Assembly (NCBI GenBank): GCA_958407085.1
Contig: CATYHY010000038.1
Coordinates: 1 to 10,430, forward strand
Length of the DNA: 10,430 bases
From: an uncultured Collinsella sp.
Lineage (GTDB): Bacteria > Actinomycetota > Coriobacteriia > Coriobacteriales > Coriobacteriaceae
Direction of reading: 5' to 3'
Part shown: positions 1-6,703 of the stretch, one piece after another
Layout of the letters: every line of letters begins with the position of its first letter
Numbering within the stretch: the first letter of the stretch is position 1
The notes under the pieces: generated by a model
Database searches by the model: none
What the model was told of the DNA's origin: nothing
What the model saw: the letters and a program-made list of their open reading frames with translations, nothing else
Translations under genes and position numbers: made by a program

Positions 1-66
1 GGTCAGCCCGTGGGAGGCCAGGGCGCCGCTGACCGGTGGACGGCACCGAGCCGTCATCGAGATTGA
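1..66 (+). other. 3' end of an upstream transcript, nature unresolved (CDS end or structured RNA)
   Basis: One frame stays open from base 1 to a TGA at 64-66, four bases before the terminator stem, so this could be the last 21 codons of a protein ending in ...RWTAPSRHRD. The same stretch also folds well. A perfect 7-bp stem pairs GGTCAGC (1-7) with GCTGACC (28-34), and a 6-bp stem pairs GACGGC (39-44) with GCCGTC (50-55) around the loop ACCGA. Two hairpins directly before a terminator would also suit the end of a non-coding RNA. I do not recognise the peptide, nor a 4.5S, tmRNA, RNase P or rRNA end. Confidence 0.25.
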
Positions 67-70
67 AGAA

Positions 71-100
71 GGGGGAGGCCTCGCGGCCTCCCCCTTTTTT
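71..100 (+). terminator. Intrinsic terminator of the gene entering from the left
   Basis: A perfect 10-bp stem pairs GGGGGAGGCC (71-80) with GGCCTCCCCC (85-94) around the tetraloop TCGC, and is followed at once by six T residues (95-100). It ends rightward transcription. The leftward gene that stops at 149 runs toward it, but on that strand the stem is followed only by TTCTTC, so leftward termination would be weaker. Confidence 0.9.
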
Positions 101-148
101 GCGTTTGGTCGATATGGGCTAAACGCCTCTATGCTTTAATAGCTTTCT

Positions 149-619
149 CTATTTAAAGAAAATAAAATGAATGACCAGCGCGATTGCCACGACGGCAATG
201 ATCAAGAGCGCGATTTGGAGGCGGTGCTGTTTGCGCCGTCTGTTTGACGATGTAAATATCGATTTCCCCTGCTTAGGCGTCTCAAGATAGCGTGCGGAAT
301 GCGTTAGAGTTTGCTTGGGACGGGGTCCTCTGCGATGCTGCTTGGTGGGTGTTTGTGATTGCTCCTGGCTGCATACGCTGTTTTTGGATAAGGGGGCATC
401 TTTTAGATACACCGGATCGCTCGAGGCGACACCCATGTGTCTACGAGCTGATTGAGATTCTTCAAGGGTTTGATATCGATTGCGAGTTACATACTCAGGC
501 TCTGCATCGTTAATGGGCTCTTGGGAAATATGGGGACGATGGTAGCGTATGGGCTGTGAATAGGCAGAACTATCATTCTGTAGCGGCTCATACGAATTGT
601 CGGAGGTCTGATCGTCCAT
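149..619 (-). CDS. Small hypothetical protein with a single C-terminal membrane helix
   Basis: I do not recognise this 156-residue protein. Residues 1-125 are polar and low in hydrophobics (rich in Ser, Gln, Asn, Arg and Pro), so probably disordered. A basic patch RRRKQHR (127-133) precedes one hydrophobic helix (about 134-155) and a final Lys. There is no N-terminal signal peptide. By the positive-inside rule the layout suggests a tail-anchored protein with its N-terminus in the cytoplasm. The start at 617-619 is supported by a TAAGGG motif just upstream and by a promoter at 658-686. The gene is clearly more AT-rich than its neighbours and stands alone, divergent from hsp20. It could be a fast-evolving lineage-specific gene or an acquired one; nothing in it points to a function. 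The reading frame is credible because it has both a promoter and a proper membrane segment. Confidence 0.7.
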   Translation of the reverse strand: MDDQTSDNSYEPLQNDSSAYSQPIRYHRPHISQEPINDAEPEYVTRNRYQTLEESQSARRHMGVASSDPVYLKDAPLSKNSVCSQEQSQTPTKQHRRGPRPKQTLTHSARYLETPKQGKSIFTSSNRRRKQHRLQIALLIIAVVAIALVIHFIFFK

Positions 620-657
620 GATGCCCTTAGGTTGTCATTAGCAATGAGTATGCGCTC

Positions 658-686
658 ATTGTAAGCCCCCTGCTTCGTTTTGACAG
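658..686 (-). promoter_or_regulatory. Sigma-70-type promoter for the small membrane protein
   Basis: Read on the minus strand, CTGTCA (681-686, 4 of 6 to TTGACA) is followed after 17 bases by TACAAT (658-663, 5 of 6 to TATAAT). Transcription would start about 32 bases before the ATG at 619. The same bases carry a perfect TTGACA on the plus strand (680-685), but no fitting -10 box follows it, so the leftward reading is preferred. Confidence 0.55.
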
Positions 687-739
687 GCGCGTATTCGGTA
701 TTCAAGGCTCTGTTCAAAGAACCTTAACCTTGTTAAAAC

Positions 740-830
740 CTTAGTCACTAAGACTTAGATATGCTTATAGAAAGAGACTTAAAAAACTTTATATCAAAGT
801 GTATATATACGAATTGGGTGGGCATATATT
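740..830 (+). promoter_or_regulatory. AT-rich control region of hsp20 with two small inverted repeats
   Basis: Two short symmetric sites lie in this AT-rich stretch: CTTAG-TCA-CTAAG (740-752), followed directly by another copy of the arm within ACTTAG (753-758), and ACTTT-ATATC-AAAGT (786-800). A possible -10 box is TATATT (825-830), which would start transcription near 837 and give a leader of about 60 bases. No good -35 box stands 16-18 bases upstream of it. The repeats could be operators for a heat-shock or stress regulator. They match neither CIRCE (TTAGCACTC-N9-GAGTGCTAA) nor the HspR site (CTTGAGT-N7-ACTCAAG). Confidence 0.35.
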
Positions 831-849
831 AGAGCGTCAAAAGAAGTCC

Positions 850-894
850 CTGCCACCTAGAAGATGGCTCGGCAGTCCTTTAAAGGAGTGGTAG
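850..894 (+). promoter_or_regulatory. Possible RNA thermometer or SD-hiding leader structure of hsp20
   Basis: The Shine-Dalgarno AAAGGAG (882-888) lies in a 12-base palindrome, TCCTTTAAAGGA (876-887). As RNA, UCCU (876-879) pairs with AGGA (884-887) around the loop UUAA. Directly adjoining it, bases 850-856 (CTGCCAC) pair with 888-894 (GTGGTAG) in a 7-bp stem with one G-U pair, so both helices together bury the ribosome binding site. The two stems are seen in the sequence; thermal control is inferred from the habit of small heat-shock genes to carry ROSE or fourU thermometers. Confidence 0.4.
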
Positions 895-896
895 TC

Positions 897-1328
897 ATGG
901 CAAGCATGGTTCCTTATCGTTCGGTTTTTGGAGTTCGTCCCTCTGCTAGCTCGTTGTTTGATCTCTTTGATGATATGACCGACCTGGCAAATAACTCTAT
1001 CGCCTCTAAGACGTTTCCCGTCGATGTTGAGGACAAGGGCGACGGTTACGAGGTCAAGGCTTATTTGACTGGCGTCGCCAAGGATGACATCGACGTTGAG
1101 CTCAATGAGGGTCGTCTTTCCATTAGCGTGAATGTCGAGGAGAGCGAAGAGAACGAGGGCAAGAACTTCCTGCAGAAGGAGTTTAGCTCGTACAGTGCGA
1201 CGCGCGGTGTGTACCTGAAGGATGCTTCGAGCGAGGGCCTTTCTGCAAAGTACGCCGACGGCATCCTTACCGTTACGGTTCCTAAGATTGTCGAGAAGAA
1301 GAACGTTACGAAGATCTCCATCGAATAA
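897..1328 (+). CDS. Hsp20/alpha-crystallin family small heat-shock protein
   Basis: This 143-residue cytoplasmic chaperone is of the ATP-independent small heat-shock type, which holds unfolding proteins soluble in large oligomers. The N-terminal arm (1-37) is followed by an alpha-crystallin domain (about 38-130) with the usual beta strands and the hallmark end-of-domain segment AKYADGILTVTVPK (117-130). A C-terminal I-x-I anchor (I140-S-I142), used for oligomer assembly, closes the protein. Length is normal for bacterial Hsp20. I chose ATG 897 because AAAGGAG (882-888) sits eight bases before it and the next residues (MASMVPYRS) are typical. An in-frame ATG at 864 has no ribosome binding site and falls inside the leader fold. 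The gene is monocistronic, with its own terminator at 1362-1395. Confidence 0.93.
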   Translation: MASMVPYRSVFGVRPSASSLFDLFDDMTDLANNSIASKTFPVDVEDKGDGYEVKAYLTGVAKDDIDVELNEGRLSISVNVEESEENEGKNFLQKEFSSYSATRGVYLKDASSEGLSAKYADGILTVTVPKIVEKKNVTKISIE

Positions 1329-1361
1329 CTTCGTTGGTGTTCTTCGCTATTAAAAGACAAC

Positions 1362-1395
1362 AAAAGGGGCTGGGAAGCGATTCCCGGCCCCTTTT
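1362..1395. terminator. Bidirectional terminator between hsp20 and the MBL hydrolase gene
   Basis: A 15-bp stem with a single G-T pair joins 1362-1376 (AAAAGGGGCTGGGAA) to 1381-1395 around the tetraloop GCGA. The A-run on one side and the T-run on the other let it work for both converging genes: hsp20 stops at 1328 and the leftward gene stops at 1411. Confidence 0.92.
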
Positions 1396-1410
1396 GCTGT
1401 TTAGGACAGT

Positions 1411-2220
1411 CTATTGAATGGTTGCTGGCCGATACTGGCTTGCGGGGCGTATCGAGAGTTTTCGCGATCCTTGGAGAAGGGTGGCGGAGCTGCCGAGCTC
1501 GTCATCCAGGGTTGCGGCCAGAGCTTTGGCATAGCTTTTGACGGTAAGGCTCGGACGATTGTTATCTTGGCTGATATGCATGGCAATGAGCTGTTCGGTG
1601 CGATCGGTAACAAGTTCGCGCGCGGCTTCGGCGGCTTGGCCATTGGAGAGGTGTCCCCTTGCAGACAGGATGCGCTCCTGAAGAAAGCGGGGATATTCTC
1701 CCTCGCGCAGCATGGTCGCATCGTGGTTGCTTTCGAGCGCGAGGACTCGACAATCTTTGAGGGTGTTCATGGCTTGGCTCGATAGCTCTCCGGTGTCGGT
1801 GGCAAAGCCGATGGAATCATCGAGGGCGTCGAATCGATAGCCGACTGGATTGATGACATCGTGTGATGTTGAGTAGGTTTGCACGTGGATGCCGGCAATG
1901 GAAAGGGTGTCACCGGGATCGAATTCCTCGACAGGCAGATGCGAAAGATTTTCTTTGTTCGAAAGAGTGCCCCTGCTGGCAAAGAGGGGGCCGTGCCAGT
2001 GCTTGCACCAGATATCGAGGCCCTTGATGTGATCGCTATGCTCATGAGTAATGAGAAGAGCCGAGACGTTGTCAGCCGAGAGCCCCAGTTCTGCCATGCG
2101 CTTTAATGTCTCGCGGCGAGACAGTCCGTCATCGACCATAATGAGCCCCTGCGGGCCCTCGATGAGCGCGCAGTTGCCTTTAGAGCCACTGCCGAGGATA
2201 TGAAGGTGCAGACGAGACAT
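1411..2220 (-). CDS. Metallo-beta-lactamase-fold hydrolase, WalJ/YycJ-like
   Basis: The 269-residue protein opens with LHILGSGSKGNCALIE (5-21), the signature start of YycJ/WalJ (VicX) proteins, a subgroup of MBL-fold hydrolases thought to act on nucleic acids. Metal-binding residues are in place: THEHSDH (H59, H61, D63, H64), H120, D142 in FATDTG, and later histidines H166 (ESNHD), H190 (GHLS) and H215 (MHIS). The exact substrate is not known to me; in Firmicutes the gene accompanies walRK, but here it is alone. The start at 2218-2220 is chosen because the signature begins right there. The frame extends upstream to 2301, but that would overlap tilS and add an unconserved leader. Its Shine-Dalgarno is weak (GGAA four bases upstream). 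It is transcribed divergently from tilS. Confidence 0.88.
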   Translation of the reverse strand: MSRLHLHILGSGSKGNCALIEGPQGLIMVDDGLSRRETLKRMAELGLSADNVSALLITHEHSDHIKGLDIWCKHWHGPLFASRGTLSNKENLSHLPVEEFDPGDTLSIAGIHVQTYSTSHDVINPVGYRFDALDDSIGFATDTGELSSQAMNTLKDCRVLALESNHDATMLREGEYPRFLQERILSARGHLSNGQAAEAARELVTDRTEQLIAMHISQDNNRPSLTVKSYAKALAATLDDELGSSATLLQGSRKLSIRPASQYRPATIQ

Positions 2221-2234
2221 AAGATTCCAAAGGA

Positions 2235-2240
2235 TACAAT
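2235..2240 (+). promoter_or_regulatory. Candidate -10 box of tilS
   Basis: TACAAT lies 28 bases before the tilS start in the 48-base divergent gap. The matching -35 position (about 2212-2217, ACGAGA) agrees at only 3 of 6 bases, so the call rests on the -10 box and its resemblance to the other TACAAT boxes in the window. Confidence 0.4.
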
Positions 2241-2268
2241 GGGTGCGGACGAATAGAGGAGGAAGCAA

Positions 2269-3807
2269 ATGCCTACGGTATCTCAGCATTATGGACACCA
2301 TGCCGTGCCTGGGGCAGTCGATGAGACCCGGACGAGACAGCAGGCTGCTCCTGTCGTGCTCATGGTATCAGGCGGCGCGGACTCGACGGCACTGCTTCTT
2401 ATGGCGTGCACATCAAAGCTGGATATCCAAGACGGACGCGGTGTTGCCCCCATCGCGCGCGAGCGACTGCACGTGCTGCATGTGAACCATCATCTGCGCG
2501 GCAAGGCGTCCGATGGCGACGAGGCCTTTGTGCGTGAGCTCTGCGCACAATATGGTCTACCGCTGTGTGTTGAGCATGCCTATTTTGATGATGAATCGGG
2601 CAATATCGAGGCGGCTGCCCGCGAGGTGCGCTATGCCGCGGCGCGAAGGTATGTTCGCGAGCTCTGCGCCCAGACGGGGGCACCGCGAACGGCGGCTCGT
2701 ATCTGCACCGCGCACACGTCTTCGGATCGCGCGGAAACGTTTTTGATGAACGCGATTAAGGGTTCGGGGCCCGCTGGTCTATCGAGCATTCCTCGCCGGA
2801 GGAATATCGTGGTGCGTCCCTTGCTCGACCTAACTCATGGCGAGCTCGTGGGCTATCTACAGGTACATGGTCAGCCGTGGCGTGAAGACGAGAGCAATGA
2901 GGATATCTCGTATCTGCGAAACTACGTGCGCCATCGGGTAATGCCGGTGGTGGCACAGCGTAATGCGAGCGTGTGCAAGACGATTGGCGCCGCCTGTGAG
3001 ATCTTGGGTGATGAAGATGCGTTTCTATCCCAGCTGTCGGCACGGGCGTTTCGAAGCTGTTTGCGCAAAGAGGCAGCGGGCGCGCTGGTGCTCGATGCCA
3101 GGCGCCTTGCTGCGGCCGAGGTGGTAATCGCGCGGCGCATCGTGCGACTGGCGATCAAACGCATCGATCCGGATGCTCGTCCCGAGATGCGACATGTGGA
3201 GCGAGTCCTTTCCTGCGTTGCCGAGGGTGCCGGCTCGGTCACGCTTCCGGCGGGGATTGACGCACGCATTGAGTTTGGCATGCTGGCGTTTAAGGCGCCG
3301 GTGGCTCGCGAGGGCCTGGTCGCGGACTGGGTTACCGTGCCCGGTCGTTTGCCGTTGGGCGGGGGACGTATGCTGGTCGCAGAGTCGATGGTCGTTGAGC
3401 CGGGATGCGACATCGTGCGCCGCGCCCGTGAGCTCGCGGCTGCCGGGGAAGCGACAGCTTTGGTAGACGCGGCTGCCCTGGGTTTTGCCGACAGCGATAG
3501 TGAGCGGATCCTGGCGGGCTCGCGTGGCGAGATCCCTGCCGAGGCGCGATTGGCGCGCCTGTGGGTGGACGGTCCCGCACCGGGAGACGTGATGTGCCCG
3601 TTAGGGATGAGTGGCCGAAGCAAGAAAGTATCCGACTTGCTAGGTGAGGCTCGCATTCCCGTTTCCGAGCGCGCCGGCGTGCCCATGGTGAGGACGGCCC
3701 CGGGGGGTGCCGTGGTGTGGGTCGCCGGAGTTCGCGCGGACGAGCGTTTTAAGTGCACGGCCGCAACGCGCGTGGCATATCTGCTTCGTGTGGTCGATGC
3801 GGAATAG
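2269..3807 (+). CDS. tilS: tRNA(Ile)-lysidine synthetase TilS
   Basis: TilS converts the wobble cytidine of the tRNA-Ile CAU anticodon to lysidine with ATP and lysine, so the tRNA reads AUA and is charged with isoleucine; it is essential in most bacteria. The 512-residue protein has the ATP-pyrophosphatase loop SGGADS (34-39), VNHHLRG (72-78) with SDGDEAFV (81-88), and the later core RPLL (183-186), W204, EDESN (206-210) and RNYVRH (217-222). A long C-terminal region matches the substrate-binding and C-terminal domains in size. The usual AHHxDDQAET motif reads AHTSSDRAET here (148-157). The start is fixed by GGAGG (2258-2262) six bases upstream. Residues 1-27 before the nucleotide-binding strand form an extra polar leader. 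It is followed by hpt and ftsH, a conserved neighbourhood. Confidence 0.93.
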   Translation: MPTVSQHYGHHAVPGAVDETRTRQQAAPVVLMVSGGADSTALLLMACTSKLDIQDGRGVAPIARERLHVLHVNHHLRGKASDGDEAFVRELCAQYGLPLCVEHAYFDDESGNIEAAAREVRYAAARRYVRELCAQTGAPRTAARICTAHTSSDRAETFLMNAIKGSGPAGLSSIPRRRNIVVRPLLDLTHGELVGYLQVHGQPWREDESNEDISYLRNYVRHRVMPVVAQRNASVCKTIGAACEILGDEDAFLSQLSARAFRSCLRKEAAGALVLDARRLAAAEVVIARRIVRLAIKRIDPDARPEMRHVERVLSCVAEGAGSVTLPAGIDARIEFGMLAFKAPVAREGLVADWVTVPGRLPLGGGRMLVAESMVVEPGCDIVRRARELAAAGEATALVDAAALGFADSDSERILAGSRGEIPAEARLARLWVDGPAPGDVMCPLGMSGRSKKVSDLLGEARIPVSERAGVPMVRTAPGGAVVWVAGVRADERFKCTAATRVAYLLRVVDAE

Positions 3808-3868
3808 CGTCCCACGCCAGCTATTCTGTGCGACGTTGACGGTATTCCCGCGCTGATGGCGTACGGGC

Positions 3869-3898
3869 TGGAAAATATTCCCCGTGCGCTGCTAGAAT
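3869..3898 (+). promoter_or_regulatory. Candidate promoter of hpt-ftsH
   Basis: TGGAAA (3869-3874, 4 of 6 to TTGACA), an 18-base spacer and TAGAAT (3893-3898, 5 of 6 to TATAAT) lie in the 147-base gap after tilS. Transcription would start near 3905, about 50 bases before the hpt start. No terminator hairpin is visible in the gap, so read-through from tilS is also possible. Confidence 0.45.
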
Positions 3899-3954
3899 GT
3901 GAAGTTCGCGTCCATACGGCGGTGTGTGGGCGATAAGCACAAGAAAGGGTTGTC

Positions 3955-4503
3955 ATGGCTTCTCAACATCCGGATATCGAGAAGGTTCTGTTTACGCAGG
4001 AGGATATCGACGGTATCGTCTCTCGCCTGGGCGAGGAGATTACGCGCGACTACGCGGGTAAGGATCTGGTGCTGATCGCGGTCCTACGCGGCGCCGTGGT
4101 CTTTATGGGCGACCTGATGCGCAAGATCGAGCTGCCGACCAACATCGATTTCATGGCTGTTTCGAGCTATGGCGACGGTGTGAAGTCCTCGGGTATCGTG
4201 CGTATCATTAAGGACCTGGATATCGACATCCGCGGTCGCGACGTGCTGATCGTCGAGGACATTCTGGACTCGGGCCTGACGCTCAAGTATCTGATGAAGA
4301 ACCTCGAGAGCCGCAAGCCCGCTTCGCTGGAGGTCGCCGCCTTCCTGTGGAAGGACGTTGAGGACCGCACCTCGGCCATCACGCCCAAGTATGTTGGAAC
4401 CCATTGCCCCGATGCCTTTGTGGTGGGCTACGGCCTCGACTATGCCGAGCGCTATCGTAACCTTCCGTATCTGGGCATTTTGAAACCGGAGGTTTATTCG
4501 TAA
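3955..4503 (+). CDS. hpt: Hypoxanthine phosphoribosyltransferase
   Basis: This enzyme salvages purines in the cytoplasm by joining hypoxanthine (and usually guanine) to PRPP to give IMP or GMP. The 182-residue length is typical. Visible family landmarks are LRG (44-46, pyrophosphate loop), SSYG (70-73, flexible catalytic loop), the PRPP-binding motif VLIVEDILDSG (97-107, with acidic pair E101-D102) and the C-terminal DYAERYRNLPYLG (162-174). The purine-binding segment reads FLWKDVEDR (130-138), with Lys133 in the expected place. ATG 3955 follows AGAAAGGG by five bases. Its stop codon is one base from the ftsH start, so the two are almost certainly co-transcribed and translationally linked, as in many Gram-positive genomes where tilS, hpt and ftsH travel together. 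Confidence 0.95.
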   Translation: MASQHPDIEKVLFTQEDIDGIVSRLGEEITRDYAGKDLVLIAVLRGAVVFMGDLMRKIELPTNIDFMAVSSYGDGVKSSGIVRIIKDLDIDIRGRDVLIVEDILDSGLTLKYLMKNLESRKPASLEVAAFLWKDVEDRTSAITPKYVGTHCPDAFVVGYGLDYAERYRNLPYLGILKPEVYS

Positions 4504-4504
4504 G

Positions 4505-6634
4505 ATGCCCGACGACCATAACGATAACAATTCCCAGACTCCCCGGGAGCCTAAGATCCCGGGGATGCCCGGAGGCAAGAAGCCCACGCGTACGGGCTGG
4601 CTGTATTTTATTTTGGCTTGCGCGCTTCTGGGCTACGCCTTCTTTAACATGGGCTCCGGCTTTGCCAATTCCAGCAATACCGTTAAGCTCGCGACGAGCG
4701 AGATGGTGAGCGCCATCAAGCAGGATCGCGTCGAAGATCTGACCTATACGGTTCAAGACGGAAGCGTGACGGGTCATTACTGGAAGACGAAGAAGGACAA
4801 GGGCGATACGAGCGAGCTCAAGAGCTTCTCCTCGACCTATGTCGGCTCCGATTCGCTTGCCGAGCTCATGGCGGAGCACCCCGATACCAAGTACATCGTC
4901 AACACCAACGATCCCGATTTTTGGGGCGACTTGGCGATGAGTGTGCTTCCGACGATCGCCCTTATCGCCATCATGTTCTACTTTATGCGCCAGATGATGG
5001 GCGCCAACAACAGGAACATGCAGTTTGGCAAGACCAACGCCAAGACCAACGAGGCCACACGCCCCAAGGTCAAGTTTGAAGACGTTGCCGGCGTGGACGA
5101 GGCAGTCGAGGAGCTCGAGGAGATCCGTGACTTTTTGAGCGATCCGGATCGCTATCGCAAGCTGGGCGCCAAGATCCCGCGTGGCGTGTTGCTGGTTGGC
5201 CCTCCGGGCACCGGTAAAACGCTGCTGGCCAAGGCCGTTGCCGGCGAGGCGGGCGTGCCGTTCTTTAGCATCTCGGGTTCCGACTTTGTCGAGATGTTCG
5301 TAGGTGTCGGCGCCAGCCGTGTGCGTGACCTCTTTAAGGAGGCCAAGTCCCAGGCCCCGTCGATCATCTTCATCGATGAGATCGATGCCGTGGGACGTCA
5401 GCGCGGAGCCGGCTTGGGCGGCGGCCACGACGAGCGCGAGCAGACGCTCAACCAGCTGCTGGTCGAGATGGACGGTTTTGAGGAGAGCGAGTCGGTCATC
5501 CTGATCGCCGCCACCAACCGCCCCGACATTCTGGATCCGGCGCTGCTGCGTCCCGGCCGTTTTGACCGTCAGGTTACGGTCGACCGTCCGGACGTGAAAG
5601 GCCGCGAGCAGATTTTGCGCGTGCATGCCGAGAACAAGCCGATGGACGAGGACGTTAAGTTTGAGAAGCTCGCCCAGATGACCGTTGGCTTTACTGGTGC
5701 CGATTTAGCGAACCTGCTCAACGAGTCTGCGCTGCTGGCCGCTCGCCGTCATCGTTCCGTGATCTCGATGGACGAGGTCGAGGAATCGATGGAGCGCGTG
5801 ATTGCCGGACCGCAGCGCAAGGGTCGCGTGATGACCGAGGCCGAGCGCACCACGATTGCCTACCACGAGAGCGGTCACGCCCTGGTGGGCCACATCCTGG
5901 AGCACTCCGATCCGGTCCACAAGATCTCGATCGTCAGCCGCGGCCAGGCGCTGGGCTACACGCTGCAGCTTCCGCAGGAGGACCACTTCCTCAAGACCAA
6001 GAACGAGATGCTCGACGAGCTTGCCGTGTTCTTGGGCGGTCGCGTTGCCGAGGAGCTCATGTGCGATGATATTACGTCGGGCGCGAGCAACGATCTGGAG
6101 CGCGCAACCAAGATGGCGCGCGAGATGGTCACGCGCCTGGGCATGAGCGAGGAGCTGGGCACGCAAGTGTTTGGCGAGGCGCAACATCAGGTGTTCCTTG
6201 GTCGCGATTACGCCGATCACCAGGATTACTCCGAGGAGACGGCGCGCCGCATTGATATCGAGGTTCAGCGCATCATGCGCGAGGCCCATCGTCGTGCTGT
6301 CGAGATCTTGGATGCCCGTCGCGATCAGCTCGATCTGATGGCGAAGGTGCTGCTTGAGCGCGAGACTGTCGAGGGCGATGCCGTGAATGCCCTGCTCGAT
6401 AACGAGTGGGACGCCTACCTTGAGCGCGAGGGCGATATCCTGGCGGCCAAGGAGGAGCGCAATGCCAAGGCGGCCGGCATGCCGACCAAGAAGCGCGTGC
6501 CTCGCATGAGCGAGGAGGAGCTGGCGGCTGATGCCGCGGCCTTTGCGCAGGCGGCCATGCAGGAGGATGCCGAAGCCGCATCCGATGATGCTGACGATGA
6601 CCATGCCGTCGTCGGTGCCGACACCGACAAATAG
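4505..6634 (+). CDS. ftsH: ATP-dependent zinc metalloprotease FtsH
   Basis: FtsH is a membrane-anchored hexameric AAA+ protease that removes misassembled membrane proteins and some short-lived regulators. The 709-residue protein has a short cytoplasmic N-terminus, a membrane helix at about 31-49, an outside domain, and a second helix at about 144-161. The AAA module follows, with Walker A GPPGTGKT (232-239), pore motif FVGVG (265-269), Walker B IIFIDEID (287-294) and a second-region-of-homology arginine segment around 338-356. The M41 peptidase domain shows the zinc site HESGH (H454, E455, H458) and the third ligand D530 in SGASND. The C-terminal tail (about 668-709) is long and acidic (Glu, Asp, Ala). 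The start is one base after the hpt stop. The GGAGG at 4488-4492 is 12 bases upstream, a rather long spacing that suits coupling to hpt translation. Confidence 0.97.
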   Translation: MPDDHNDNNSQTPREPKIPGMPGGKKPTRTGWLYFILACALLGYAFFNMGSGFANSSNTVKLATSEMVSAIKQDRVEDLTYTVQDGSVTGHYWKTKKDKGDTSELKSFSSTYVGSDSLAELMAEHPDTKYIVNTNDPDFWGDLAMSVLPTIALIAIMFYFMRQMMGANNRNMQFGKTNAKTNEATRPKVKFEDVAGVDEAVEELEEIRDFLSDPDRYRKLGAKIPRGVLLVGPPGTGKTLLAKAVAGEAGVPFFSISGSDFVEMFVGVGASRVRDLFKEAKSQAPSIIFIDEIDAVGRQRGAGLGGGHDEREQTLNQLLVEMDGFEESESVILIAATNRPDILDPALLRPGRFDRQVTVDRPDVKGREQILRVHAENKPMDEDVKFEKLAQMTVGFTGADLANLLNESALLAARRHRSVISMDEVEESMERVIAGPQRKGRVMTEAERTTIAYHESGHALVGHILEHSDPVHKISIVSRGQALGYTLQLPQEDHFLKTKNEMLDELAVFLGGRVAEELMCDDITSGASNDLERATKMAREMVTRLGMSEELGTQVFGEAQHQVFLGRDYADHQDYSEETARRIDIEVQRIMREAHRRAVEILDARRDQLDLMAKVLLERETVEGDAVNALLDNEWDAYLEREGDILAAKEERNAKAAGMPTKKRVPRMSEEELAADAAAFAQAAMQEDAEAASDDADDDHAVVGADTDK

Positions 6635-6649
6635 TCTTTGTGGCAAAAG

Positions 6650-6679
6650 CCTCCGCGGGGAAACCTGCGGAGGTTTTTT
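6650..6679 (+). terminator. Intrinsic terminator of ftsH
   Basis: A 10-bp stem with one G-T pair, 6650-6659 (CCTCCGCGGG) with 6664-6673 (CCTGCGGAGG), closes a GAAA tetraloop and is followed by six T residues (6674-6679). It ends the tilS-hpt-ftsH block 16 bases after the ftsH stop. Confidence 0.93.
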
Positions 6680-6703
6680 CTTTTGAGCGATATGGGGCCG
6701 TCT

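Noticed and set aside
35..60. T-box riboswitch-like GGTGG...CACCG before a terminator
   Set aside because: The T-box core needs GGTGG followed directly by N-ACC; here four extra bases intervene. No rightward gene for an aminoacyl-tRNA synthetase or transporter follows; the next gene on that strand is hsp20, about 800 bases away.
864..896. Upstream in-frame ATG that would lengthen Hsp20 by 11 residues
   Set aside because: It has no Shine-Dalgarno sequence and lies within the leader fold. ATG 897 has AAAGGAG at ideal spacing, and the typical Hsp20 N-terminus starts there.
720..896. CIRCE or HspR (HAIR) operator before hsp20
   Set aside because: No TTAGCACTC-N9-GAGTGCTAA or CTTGAGT-N7-ACTCAAG sequence is present; CTTAGTCACTAAG is similar only in part.
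2221..2301. N-terminal extension of the MBL hydrolase to 2301
   Set aside because: It would overlap the tilS start and its ribosome binding site, and the YycJ signature begins at the Met at 2220.
2922..3956. Long antisense reading frame opposite tilS, and similar long frames opposite ftsH (4379-5626, 5705-6742)
   Set aside because: They mirror codon bias of the true genes on the other strand, show low-complexity composition, and match no family I recognise. tilS and ftsH are unambiguous on the plus strand.
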